64,000 bases of DNA from JBBRZM01 sp963813635 (GTDB taxonomy: Bacteria; Actinomycetota; Acidimicrobiia; IMCC26256; JBBRZM01). A program made the translations under genes and the position numbers. Position 1 is the first letter of the stretch; every line of letters begins with the position of its first letter. The stretch covers positions 496,001 to 560,000 of the forward strand of contig CAWEZO010000007.1 of the NCBI GenBank assembly GCA_963813635.1. Reading direction: 5' to 3'. The notes beneath the pieces were generated by a model. It was not told the DNA's origin and did not search any database. It worked only from the letters and a program-made list of their open reading frames with translations. Positions 11,330 through 19,731 of this stretch are shown here, in pieces.

Positions 11330-12658
11330 CGCGGAGCCGCCAAGGGCGACAGCGCCGCCGGCTTACCGCGACCGAGGTCGATCTCGGCGTTGTCCGCCAG
11401 CGCGCGCTGCTCAGTTGGCACCGGGTTTGGCGCTCGCTCCGTTGAGGAGGCCGAGGCGTCGCTCGAAGAGCTCGCGCTGCCTCACCGATACCGCCGGTGC
11501 CGTGCCGGTCGAGACCGTGCTGCAGCGCCGCGACGCGCCCCACCCCGCGACCTACATCGGATCCGGCAAGGCCGAGGAGCTGCGCGAGCTCGCCGACGAT
11601 GCCGACATCGACGTCGTCGTGTTCGACGACGAGCTCACCCCGGCGCAGCAACGCAATCTCGAGCAGCTGTTCGAGCGCGACGTCGTCGACCGCGTCGCGC
11701 TGATCCTCGACATCTTCGCCCAGCACGCCACCAGCCAGGAGGGCATGGTCCAGGTGGAGTTGGCGCAGCTTCGCTATCGGTTGCCGCGGTTGCGCGGGCG
11801 TGGGTTGCAGCTGAGTCAGCAAGGCGGCGGGATCGGCACGCGCGGCCCGGGCGAGACCCAGCTGGAAGTCGACCGCAGGCGGATCCAACGCCGGGTGTCG
11901 AAGCTCGAAGCCGATCTCGACCGGCTCGCTCGCACGTGCGCGACGCAGCGCAAGTCTCGGCGCCGCCGCGATGTTCCCGTCGTGGCTCTGGTTGGCTACA
12001 CCAACGCGGGGAAGTCGACGTTGCTCAACGTGCTGACGCGTTCCGACGCGCTCGTCGAGGACCGGCTCTTCTCCACGCTCGACCCCACGATCCGGCGTCT
12101 GCACCTCCCCGGCGGCGAAACCGTCCTGCTCGCGGACACCGTCGGGTTCGTGCGGCGCCTCCCGCACCAACTGGTCGAGGCGTTCCGTTCGACGCTCGAC
12201 GAGGTCGTCGACGCCGACCTGCTGGTACAAGTCGTCGACGGCAGCTCGTGGGAAGCCGACGCGCAGATCGAGGCCGTCCGCACGGTCTTGCGCGAGATCG
12301 GTGCCGGCGAACGGCCCGAGCTCCTGGTGTTCAACAAGCTCGATGTCGCCGACCCCGACGGCGTCGATGATCTGCTCGCCGCGCACCCCGGCTCGGTGAC
12401 GGTGTCGGCCGCGACCGGCGAAGGCGCGGAGAAGCTCGTCGAAGCGATCAGCCGGCGGCTGCGCGCGCGCTCGGAACGATCGTCGAGCTGCTCGTGCCGT
12501 ACGACCGCGGCGACGTGCTCGCGGCAGTGCACCGCGACGGCGAGGTCCTCGTCGAGGTGCACGCCGCCGCGGGCACGAGGGTGCGGGCCCGAATCCCCGA
12601 GACGGGAATGGGGCGCTTCCGGGAGTTCCTCGCCCTTCATTCAGACTGCGCAGAGTGA
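11326..12658 (+). CDS. hflX: GTPase HflX, several frameshifts
   Basis: Ribosome-associated GTPase that splits stalled ribosomes. Conserved parts: PATYIGSGKAEELRELA, the GTRGPGETQLEVDRRRI linker, G1 GYTNAGKST, G3 DTVGF, and G4 VFNKLD. The reading frame changes at about 11410 and 11475, both apparent one-base insertions in the N-terminal domain, and again at about 12465, after which the C-terminal domain (VELLVPYDRGDV, ending FLALHSDCAE) runs to TGA 12658. Restored length is about 443 aa, normal. The start GTG overlaps the dapF stop, the usual actinobacterial dapF-hflX coupling. Confidence 0.9.
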
Positions 12659-12723
12659 GGCCTCCTGCGTAGAGTGACTTCTTGCGCGCGCGCTACGCTG
12701 ACCGGAATTTTCAGGAGGCGCCA

Positions 12724-14140
12724 ATGCCGTCATCGATCGATCTTCGAGCCGAAGTCCGAGCGGAGACTGTGGCACTCCAGCCGCACGCACCTTATCTGCA
12801 TGCGTTCGTCGACTCGCCAGTTGCCTCGGTCATCTGGTCACCCGAGAACCGCATCCTCGATGTCAACCAGGCGATGTGCGAGTTCGTGGGCTTCGAGCAC
12901 GACGACCTCATCGGGCGCACTCGCGCGGAGTTGACCTACCCCGACGACCTCGAGGAACACCGTGTCGCTCTCGCCGGGAGGGACCGCACGGAGGTTGACT
13001 GCATCGAATACGACAAGCGCTACGTGCGCAGCAACGGTGCGGTCGTCTGGGGTCATCTCACTGCGCGCCCGGTGCGCGACGAGAGTGGCCTGGTCGAGTA
13101 CTGGATCTCGACCATCGAAGACATCGCTCCGTACCGGCGCGTCGAAGAGGAGTTACGTGGCGTGCACGACACACTCGAGCAACGGGTCGCGGAACGCACC
13201 ACCGAGCTGCTCGCCGCTCAGCACACCCTGGTACAGAGCGAAGAGCGCTTCCGGCGACTCGCGGAGAACGCAACCGACCTGATCTACCGCATCCGCTTCG
13301 TGCCCGAGCCCGCCGTACGAGTACATCAACCCGGCGCTCGGCACGTTCCTCGGGTACCGGCCCGAAGAGTTCTACGCGAACGCCAATCTCGGTTTTCGCG
13401 CGGTGCATCGGGATGATCGCGAGCGTCTGATGACCCTGATGGCCGAGGAGGAGACCGACAACGATCCCGACGTGGCGGACGACCCACTTATCGTGCGCAT
13501 GGTTCATCGCAACGGCGAGGTGGTCTGGACCGAACATCGGGTCGTCGTGCTCCGCGATGCCGCCGGCGTCATGCATGCGGTCGAAGGCGTGGCGCGCGAC
13601 GTGACCCGAGTGAAGGCGGTCGAGGCGGATCTCAGCCACAGAGCTTTGCACGACGCCCTCACCGGGCTACCCAACCGTTCGTTGCTCCTCGAGCACCTCG
13701 AGCTCACGCTGGTGCGGCACGCGCGTCACCCGGCGTCGCTCGCGGTCATCTACCTCGACCTCGATCGCTTCAAGACCGTCAACGACAATCTCGGTCATCA
13801 CTCTGGCGACCGACTGTTGGTAACCCTGGCTCGCCGATTGCAGCTCGCGCTGCGTCCGACCGACACCGTTGCCCGTCTCGGTGGCGACGAGTTCGCGGCG
13901 GTGCTCCCCGACCTCACGAGTGCCGACGAGGCGATGCAAGTGGCGCAGCGCGTCGTCGACTCCCTGACCGGGCCCGTCGATCTCGGTGAAGACGAGGTTG
14001 TCATCGGGTGCAGCGTCGGTGTGGCATACGCGGGTGCAGATGCAGTCTCGGCCGGCGAGCTGCTCCGGCGAGCCGACGTTGCGATGTACGCGGCGAAGGA
14101 CAACGGGCGCAGTCAAGCCGTGTCGTACGCAGGCGGCTGA
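12724..14140 (+). CDS. PAS-PAS-GGDEF diguanylate cyclase, one frameshift
   Basis: A cytoplasmic sensor that makes cyclic di-GMP. The first PAS domain covers about residues 20-140 (FVDSPVASVIWSPENRILDV). A coiled segment follows (LEQRVAERTTELLAAQ), then a second PAS (FRRLAENATDLIYRI), then GGDEF. The catalytic motif GGDEF is intact and an inhibitory I-site RPTD sits five residues before it, so product inhibition is expected. The frame changes at about 13305 where one C is extra (EPPYEYINPALGTFLGY is restored). Start ATG 12724 has AGGAGG at 12713-12718. No transmembrane segment is seen. It lies 65 bp after hflX, between housekeeping genes, and appears separately expressed. Confidence 0.9.
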
Positions 14141-14169
14141 TTTATGACGGTCGGCGCTATCGTCGGCGG

Positions 14170-15327
14170 ATGACCCCCGCCGGCGGGTTCGTACCACCGC
14201 CGTACCCGCATGACCGGCTGACCGAGCTGCGCGCGCGACGGCAGACTCTGTCCCCGGCGGCGTGGTCGACTGCTCGGTCGGCACCCCCGTTGATCCGATG
14301 CCCGAGGTTGCCGTGCGTGCCCTCGGGGACACCACCGCGGGGAGCGACGGGCTACCCGCCGTCGATCGGCACGGCCCGGTACCGCCAAGCCGCCGTCGAT
14401 TGGATCGAACGCCGGTTTGCGGTTGCACTCACGCCGGAGCAGGTGGCCGCGTGTGTGGGCACGAAGGAGTTGGTCGCGTCGTTGCCCCGGCTGCTGTCGC
14501 TCCATGATCCGACACGCGACACCGTGTTGTACCCGTCGGTCGCGTATCCGACCTACGCCATGGGTGCGACGCTGGCCGGCCTGCGCGCGGTCCCGGTGCC
14601 GCTCGACGCCGACTGGCTGGTCGATCTCAGCCGCGTCGAGCCCGGCGACGCTGATCGCGCGCTCGTGCTCTGGGTGAACGAGCCCGGCAACCCCACCGGC
14701 TCGTCCGCCACTTCCGCGCAACTCGAGGCCGCGGTGGAGTGGGCCCGCCCCCGCGGCATCGTGGTCGCGAGCGACGAGTGCTATGCGGAGTTCACGTTCG
14801 ACGCGGCGGGCGCCGCGGCACCACCCGCGACGGCGCTCGCCGGCGGGAGCAATGGCGTGCTTGCCGTGCACTCGCTGTCGAAGCGCTCCAACATGGCGGG
14901 GCTGCGTGCCGGGTTTGTGGCCGGCGACGCCGCGCTTGTCACCTATCTCGGTGAGGTGCGCAAGCACGCCGGCATGATGACGCCGCTGCCGGTGCAAGCT
15001 GCCGCGGCAGCCGCGCTCGATGACGACGAGCACGTCGCCGTGCAGCGCGCCCGGTACGCGACCCGCCGGGCCCGGCTGCTCCCGGCACTCGAAGCCGCCG
15101 GCCTCGTGCATGACGGTGGACACTCGACGTTCTACCTGTGGCTGCGCGATGCAGCCGGCAATGCCGGCGGCTGGGCCATCGCCGAGCGCCTCGCCCACAC
15201 CGGCTTGCTCGTCGCGCCCGGCGACTTCTACAACGCCGGTGACCATGTGCGCGTTGCGTTGACCCAGCACGACGATCGAATCGACCTCACGGTCGAACGC
15301 CTGGGAGCCCTCACGGCCATTGCGTGA
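14170..15327 (+). CDS. dapC: succinyldiaminopimelate aminotransferase DapC, with a locally out-of-frame stretch
   Basis: Fold-type I PLP aminotransferase converting N-succinyl-2-amino-6-ketopimelate to N-succinyl-LL-DAP. Visible motifs: WVNEPGNPTGS, ASDECYAEF, and the PLP lysine in HSLSKRSNMAGLRAGF. Residues around 28-57 are out of frame between about 14250 and 14340: the alternate frame reads VVDCSVGTPVDPMPEVAVRA, the expected family segment, before returning to GYPPSIGTARYR. Two compensating indels explain this. Length is about 385 aa. It starts the dapC-dapD-dapE series, which supports the assignment over a general aminotransferase. Confidence 0.88.
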   Translation: MTPAGGFVPPPYPHDRLTELRARRQTLSPAAWSTARSAPPLIRCPRLPCVPSGTPPRGATGYPPSIGTARYRQAAVDWIERRFAVALTPEQVAACVGTKELVASLPRLLSLHDPTRDTVLYPSVAYPTYAMGATLAGLRAVPVPLDADWLVDLSRVEPGDADRALVLWVNEPGNPTGSSATSAQLEAAVEWARPRGIVVASDECYAEFTFDAAGAAAPPATALAGGSNGVLAVHSLSKRSNMAGLRAGFVAGDAALVTYLGEVRKHAGMMTPLPVQAAAAAALDDDEHVAVQRARYATRRARLLPALEAAGLVHDGGHSTFYLWLRDAAGNAGGWAIAERLAHTGLLVAPGDFYNAGDHVRVALTQHDDRIDLTVERLGALTAIA

Positions 15328-15405
15328 CCGCCGAATGCGTCTCGGACCCGACGGGCTCGCTCGCTAGCCTGGGCCGCCGGCCACCGCAGGAAGGGCATCG
15401 CATCC

Positions 15406-16233
15406 GTGGATGATCTCGCTCGCACCATCGGCACATTGTGGGAAGGGCGTGACGACCTCGGCGCCGTCATGCCGTCCGACGAGGCGTCGATCGCAGTGCA
15501 TCAGGCGATCGAGCTGCTCAATAACGGCGAGGCACGGGTCGCGGAGGTCGTCGACGGCACGGTCGTCGTGCACGAGTGGTTGAAGCAGGCCATCTTGTTG
15601 CTGTTCCGTTTACGACGGATGGATGCCGAGGAGGTCGGCCCGTTCGAGTATCACGACAAGATCCCGCTGAAGCACGACTACGAAGCGGCGAAGGTTCGGG
15701 TCGTGCCGGGCGCGTCGGCGCGTTGGGGCTCTTATCTGGGGCCGGGCGTCGTGCTGATGCCGAGCTACGTCAACATCGGCGCCCGCGTGGGTGCGGAGAC
15801 GATGGTCGACACCTGGGCGACGGTCGGCTCGTGCGCGCAGATCGGCGAGCGGGTGCACCTCTCGGGTGGTGTCGGCATCGGCGGCGTGCTCGAGCCGCCG
15901 CAGGCCGCGCCGGTCGTGATCGGAGACGACGCGTTCATCGGCTCTCGGTGCATGATCGTCGACGGCGCGCGCGTCGGCGCCGGCGCCAAGCTCGGTGCAG
16001 GCATGATTCTCACGTCGTCGGTACCGGTGGTCGACGCCGACACCGGTGAAGAGATCGCTCGGGGCGAAGTGCCGGCGCGTGCGATCGCCGTGCAGGCCAT
16101 CCGGGCCAAGCAGTTTCCCGGCGGCGAGTTCGGGCTGCCCTGCGTGCTGGTGTTGCGCTACCTCGCCGAGGACGAGGAGCACGACAAGTTGAAGCTCAAC
16201 GCGATTCTTCGCGAGCACGGCGTCGCCCAGTGA
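15406..16233 (+). CDS. dapD: tetrahydrodipicolinate N-succinyltransferase DapD
   Basis: Left-handed beta-helix acyltransferase using succinyl-CoA on tetrahydrodipicolinate. Hexapeptide-repeat strands run through the middle (GVVLMPSYVNIGARVG, ETMVDTWATVGSCAQIG, VHLSGGVGIGG). The C-terminus is EFGLPCVLVLRYL. At 275 aa it matches the shorter proteobacterial-type DapD, not the longer form known from mycobacteria. It starts with GTG 15406. Its stop overlaps dapE as GTGA. Confidence 0.92.
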   Translation: MDDLARTIGTLWEGRDDLGAVMPSDEASIAVHQAIELLNNGEARVAEVVDGTVVVHEWLKQAILLLFRLRRMDAEEVGPFEYHDKIPLKHDYEAAKVRVVPGASARWGSYLGPGVVLMPSYVNIGARVGAETMVDTWATVGSCAQIGERVHLSGGVGIGGVLEPPQAAPVVIGDDAFIGSRCMIVDGARVGAGAKLGAGMILTSSVPVVDADTGEEIARGEVPARAIAVQAIRAKQFPGGEFGLPCVLVLRYLAEDEEHDKLKLNAILREHGVAQ

Positions 16234-17345
16234 GCGACGGCGATGCCGCGGCGGTACTCGAGACACCGAGCGACGACCTGCTCGCACTGACGGCCGCGCT
16301 GATCGGGGTGCCGTCGGTCAGTGGCCACGAGGGGGCGCTCGCCGGCGCGGTCGAGCAGCGGCTGCGCACACGCGCACGCGGACTGGTTGTGAGCCGGGTC
16401 GCCAACAACCTGATCGCCCGCACCGAGCAGGGTCTGGACCGTCGAGTCGTGCTGGGCGGCCATCTCGACACGGTGCCCGCCAACGACAATCTCACACCCC
16501 GCCTCGACGGAGACGTGCTCTCCGGCCTGGGCGCCGCCGACATGAAGGGCGGCCTGGCCGTGCTGTTGCGCCTGGCCGAGGACGCCGCTGCAGTCGGTGC
16601 TTCGGGCGCGGCGCCGCGCTTCGATCTCACGCTGGTGTTCTACGAAGGCGAGGAGATCGCGGAGGAGCACAACGGCCTGCGCGCGGTGTTCGCCGAGCAG
16701 CCCGACCTGCTCGACGGTGACTTCGCGGTGCTGCTCGAGCCGACTGGCGGCGCCGTGGAGGCAGGGTGTCAAGGCTCGTTGCATCTGCGCGCGCACTTCG
16801 CCGGCGAACGCGCCCACTCCGCCCGTCCGTGGACGGGACACAACGCGATCCACGCCGCCGCCGCGGCGCTGGCGCGGATCGCCGCGCACGAGAGCGACAC
16901 GGTCGGCGTCGACGGGTTGGTGTACCGCGAGTCGCTGCAAGTCGTGCGCGTCGAGGGTGGCGTCGCCAACAACGTGGTGCCCGACGAGTGTTCGATCGTG
17001 GTGAACCGTCGCTTCGCGCCGTGCTACTCGGTCGGCGAGGCGCGCGCCCAGGTGGAGGCGCTGCTCACGGGAGCCGACCACATCGATGTGCTCAACGCCT
17101 CCCCGGCTGCGCCACCCAACCTCGCCGACCCACTGGTCGCGGCGTTCGTGCAGTCGGCCGCGCTCCCCGTGCATCCCAAGCTGGGATGGACCGACGTGGC
17201 CCGTTTCGCGGCGCGCGGCGTGCCGGCGGTCAACTTCGGCAGCGGCGACCCGGCCGTGTCACATACGGCGGGGGAGTGCGTGACCCGCGCGTCGGTCGAG
17301 CAGTGTCACGCCGTGCTGGCGCGCTTTCTCGGGCTCGCGCACTGA
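16230..17345 (+). CDS. dapE: succinyl-diaminopimelate desuccinylase DapE
   Basis: M20 metallohydrolase removing succinate from N-succinyl-LL-DAP, giving the substrate of DapF. Metal-site motifs are present: GGHLDTVP (His78, Asp80), SGLGAADMKGG (Asp104), FYEGEEIAEE with the catalytic and metal glutamates, and LLEPTGGAVEAGCQG. The dimerisation domain follows. At 371 aa it is intact. It is translationally coupled to dapD. With dapC, dapD and dapF the succinylase branch from tetrahydrodipicolinate onward is complete in this window. It converges with the VOC gene 5 bp away. Confidence 0.92.
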   Translation: MSDGDAAAVLETPSDDLLALTAALIGVPSVSGHEGALAGAVEQRLRTRARGLVVSRVANNLIARTEQGLDRRVVLGGHLDTVPANDNLTPRLDGDVLSGLGAADMKGGLAVLLRLAEDAAAVGASGAAPRFDLTLVFYEGEEIAEEHNGLRAVFAEQPDLLDGDFAVLLEPTGGAVEAGCQGSLHLRAHFAGERAHSARPWTGHNAIHAAAAALARIAAHESDTVGVDGLVYRESLQVVRVEGGVANNVVPDECSIVVNRRFAPCYSVGEARAQVEALLTGADHIDVLNASPAAPPNLADPLVAAFVQSAALPVHPKLGWTDVARFAARGVPAVNFGSGDPAVSHTAGECVTRASVEQCHAVLARFLGLAH

Positions 17346-17349
17346 GCAT

Positions 17350-17781
17350 TCAGGGGATGACGATGCGGCCGGCGTCGTCGACGGTGAACGCGCGGACCAC
17401 CTCCCAGAGGTTGCCCTCGGGGTCGGCGAAGTACCCGGAGTAACCGCCGTAGTCGGTGTGCGCCGCCGGCTTGATGATCGTGGCGCCGGCGGCCGCCGCG
17501 CCGGCAAGGGCATCGTCGACCTCGGCGTCGGTGTTCACGTTGATCGCGAGGGTGACACCCGTGAACATCCCGGCGCGGAGCGTTGACGGCACCGTCGCGT
17601 CGGCGGCGAGGTCATCTCGACCGAAGAGCGCCAGCATGGGTCCCGCGGTGCGGAAGAACGAGACCTCGTCGGCCGAGGCCGGCGAGCGTTCCCAGCCGAG
17701 TGCCTCGTAGAACGCGGTCACGCGTGCGAGGTCGGCAACACCGAGCGTGACGCAGGTGATCCGCGCGGGAACGGGGCTCAC
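17350..17781 (-). CDS. VOC-fold (glyoxalase-like) protein
   Basis: A 143-aa protein of the vicinal-oxygen-chelate fold: N-terminal ITCVTLGVADLARVTAFYEA and a second module ending YSGYFADPEGNLWEVV, the usual paired beta-alpha-beta-beta-beta units. Such proteins include glyoxalases, dioxygenases and antibiotic-binding proteins; nothing here fixes the substrate. It starts with GTG overlapping the lexA stop (GTGA), so it is probably cotranscribed with lexA and could be raised in the SOS response. Confidence 0.8.
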   Translation of the reverse strand: MSPVPARITCVTLGVADLARVTAFYEALGWERSPASADEVSFFRTAGPMLALFGRDDLAADATVPSTLRAGMFTGVTLAINVNTDAEVDDALAGAAAAGATIIKPAAHTDYGGYSGYFADPEGNLWEVVRAFTVDDAGRIVIP

Positions 17782-18404
17782 AAGCGGCGCAGGACCGTGA
17801 CGACCTTGCCGTAGATCGAGACGTCGGGCGGGTCGAACACCATCTCGTCCATCGTCGGGTTCTCGGGGCGCAACACGATCTTGCCCCGACGGCGCAGGAA
17901 CGTCTTCACTGTCGCCTCGTCGTCGGGAATGCCGGCGATCACCGTGTCGCCGGCATCGGCGGTGTCTTGCTGGCGGGCCACGACGTAGTCGCCGTCGAGA
18001 ATGCCGGCGTCGATCATCGAGTCGCCGCGCACCCGCACCATGAAGACCTGGCCCTTGCCGGTGAAGTCTTCGGGGAGCGGCAGCGTCTCTTCGATGTTTT
18101 CCGCCGCGAGCACACCGGTGCCGGCCGCGACGTCGCCGACGAGTGGCACCTGGCGGACCGTTCCCCGCTCGACCGCCGCTCCCGACCCGGTATCGAAGTG
18201 CACCTCGATCGCGCGGGGCTTCGTGGGGTCGCGGGTGATGTACCCCTTGTCCTGGAGCGCCGCGAGGTGGGCGTGGACCGTGGAGCTCGACGACAGGCCC
18301 ACGGCCTCACCGATCTCACGCACGCTCGGGGGATAGCCCCGCCGGCGGACTTCGGCGTCGATGAAGGCGAGAATCTGGCGCTGGCGGGCCGTGAGATCGG
18401 TCAT
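17778..18404 (-). CDS. lexA: SOS repressor LexA
   Basis: The repressor of the SOS regulon; it self-cleaves when RecA filaments form. It has an N-terminal winged helix (QILAFIDAEVRRRGYPPSVR, then SSSSTVHAHLAAL) and a C-terminal S24 protease domain. The cleavage bond is Ala94-Gly95 in VAAGTGVLA, and the catalytic dyad is Ser129 (RGDSMIDAG) and Lys167 (EATVKTF). At 208 aa it is full length. Three LexA-type boxes lie in the divergent region upstream, so autoregulation is expected. It is followed in an operon by the VOC gene. Confidence 0.96.
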   Translation of the reverse strand: MTDLTARQRQILAFIDAEVRRRGYPPSVREIGEAVGLSSSSTVHAHLAALQDKGYITRDPTKPRAIEVHFDTGSGAAVERGTVRQVPLVGDVAAGTGVLAAENIEETLPLPEDFTGKGQVFMVRVRGDSMIDAGILDGDYVVARQQDTADAGDTVIAGIPDDEATVKTFLRRRGKIVLRPENPTMDEMVFDPPDVSIYGKVVTVLRRL

Positions 18405-18436
18405 GCGTGCACGGTAACACGATCATGCGTTCGGGG

Positions 18437-18450
18437 CAAACATCTGTTCG
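18437..18450. promoter_or_regulatory. imperfect LexA box nearest lexA
   Basis: CAAACATCTGTTCG matches GAAC-N4-GTTC with one change (A for G in the left half). It is 33 bp from the lexA start and could serve autoregulation. Confidence 0.55.
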
Positions 18451-18460
18451 TAGAAACCCC

Positions 18461-18489
18461 TTGACTCGAACAGGCGTTCGTGATGTGAT
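18461..18489 (+). promoter_or_regulatory. promoter of the LysM gene with LexA box in the spacer
   Basis: TTGACT (-35, 18461-18466), 17-bp spacer, TGTGAT (-10, 18484-18489). The spacer begins with CGAACAGGCGTTCG (18467-18480), a perfect LexA box. The arrangement is the same as in the recA promoter, with TTGAC directly followed by the operator. Confidence 0.8.
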
Positions 18490-18490
18490 C

Positions 18491-18504
18491 CGAACGTGCG
18501 TTCG
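18491..18504. promoter_or_regulatory. second perfect LexA box in the lexA-LysM intergenic region
   Basis: CGAACGTGCGTTCG, a perfect GAAC-N4-GTTC site. It lies just after the -10 of the LysM promoter, with centres 24 bp from the previous box, so two LexA dimers could bind about two helix turns apart. Confidence 0.82.
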
Positions 18505-18598
18505 AGCGGTTCCCGGGCCGCACCCCGTGTAACTGTCACACCCCCGTGATTCGCTACCACCGTGATCGCACGTTGAGCACGGCACACAAGGAGCTCCA

Positions 18599-18982
18599 AT
18601 GGCAGCCGTCATGACCACTGAACGGCCCGGATATGGGTATCGGATCGGCCCCACGACCGTTCCTGTGCGCCCGCATCCGGAGAGCCGGGCCAGAGTCTCC
18701 GCTACGGCATACCGCCGCAGGCGGCTCGCAGCGATCCTGCTGGGATTCGGGCTCGTGGTCGTGGCGGGACGGGCCGGCGCAGCGCTCGGGGGCTCACCCC
18801 TCGCGGCCCCCGAGCGCAGGCCGCCCGTCGTCAGCTATCAGGTCAAACCGGGCGACTCGTTGTGGACCGTCGCGACTCGACTCGTTCCCCACAGTGATCC
18901 GCGGCCCGTCGTCGACGCGCTGAGCCGAGCTCGCCACGACGCGCCGCTCTTGCCGGGCGAGACGATCGTGTGGCAGCGATAG
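18599..18982 (+). CDS. SOS-regulated LysM protein, probable cell-division inhibitor (ChiZ/DivS/YneA-like)
   Basis: A 127-aa membrane-anchored protein: a cytoplasmic basic N-terminus, one transmembrane segment (LAAILLGFGLVVVAGRAG), then an extracytoplasmic LysM domain (YQVKPGDSLWTVATRL, ending LLPGETIVW). It starts at ATG 18599 with AAGGAG upstream. It is divergent from lexA, has two perfect LexA boxes in front, and is followed by nrdR. This is the place of Rv2719c (ChiZ) in Mycobacterium tuberculosis and of analogous SOS division suppressors in other Gram-positives. By context it should halt septation during DNA damage. Sequence similarity beyond LysM is weak, so the role is inferred. Confidence 0.82.
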   Translation: MAAVMTTERPGYGYRIGPTTVPVRPHPESRARVSATAYRRRRLAAILLGFGLVVVAGRAGAALGGSPLAAPERRPPVVSYQVKPGDSLWTVATRLVPHSDPRPVVDALSRARHDAPLLPGETIVWQR

Positions 18983-19057
18983 CGCGCGTCGGTTCGCACA
19001 GCGGGCACGGAACGCGGGGGCATGGTGACCGTGGCGACGCGCAGCTACCGTGGCGCG

Positions 19058-19541
19058 GTGCGATGCCCGTTCTGCCTCGAGATCGACGACAAGGTCGTCG
19101 ACTCGCGGCCCGCTGACGACGGCGTCGCGATCCGCCGCCGTCGGGAGTGTCTCGCCTGCGGACGGCGGTACACGACGTACGAGCGGCTAGAGGAGCTGCC
19201 GGTCATCGTCGTGAAGCGTTCGGGGGTCAAGGAGCCGTTCGACAGAGAGAAGCTCGAGGCCGGCATCGACCGGGCCGTGAAGAACCGTCCGATCGAGGAG
19301 GGCACGGTGGCGGCGATCGCGGCCGAGATCGAGGAGCTCGTCCGCGAAGAGGGGCCCGAGGTGACGAGCGAGCGTCTCGGTCTCGCGGTGCTCGAGCGGT
19401 TGCGGGCGCTCGACCCCGTCTCGTACATGCGGTTCGCGTCCGTGTACAAGGACTTCGACAATCTCGCGCGACTTCGAGCGCGAGGTGGGGTTGCTCCAGA
19501 AGACGACGGAGCCCAAGCGCCGTCCGCCGCGCTCGTTGTAG
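19058..19541 (+). CDS. nrdR: transcriptional repressor NrdR, frameshift near the C-terminus
   Basis: ATP/dATP-sensing repressor of ribonucleotide reductase genes. The N-terminal zinc ribbon is CPFC, then RRECLACGRRYTTYER. The ATP-cone follows (VVKRSGVKEPFDREKLEAGI). The conserved end VYKDFDNL is in frame; then one extra base at about 19470 shifts the frame. Restored, the protein continues DFEREVGLLQKTTEPKRRP and stops at TAG 19541, the expected 160-aa size. I chose GTG 19058 because NrdR proteins begin with the CPFC segment; ATG 19022 is an alternative giving 12 more residues. It stands directly before nrdJ. Confidence 0.9.
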
Positions 19542-19654
19542 CGGCCACCGGCGTGCCGCGAGCTCCGAAAATGCGAACCTTCGCGAATGGCATCTGACCT
19601 GCGGTGGTGCTCGGCCATGAGCGTTGACAGCAGCGAATCCCAGTGCTGTAATTA

Positions 19655-19700
19655 CCCAGCATCTCGCGTGACTGACTGAATGAACCACAACATCTTGTGT
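19655..19700 (+). promoter_or_regulatory. pair of NrdR boxes upstream of nrdJ
   Basis: The downstream box is CCACAACATCTTGTGTGG (19685-19702 region), an inverted repeat CACAA-CATC-TTGTG. An upstream, weaker copy is CCCAGCATCTCGCGTG (19655-19670). The CATC centres are 31 bp apart (19660 and 19691), about three helix turns, the usual spacing of tandem NrdR sites. They lie 30-75 bp before the nrdJ start. Confidence 0.7.
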
Positions 19701-19731
19701 GGGGGGCCCACCGGGGAAGGGAAGCTGTCCG

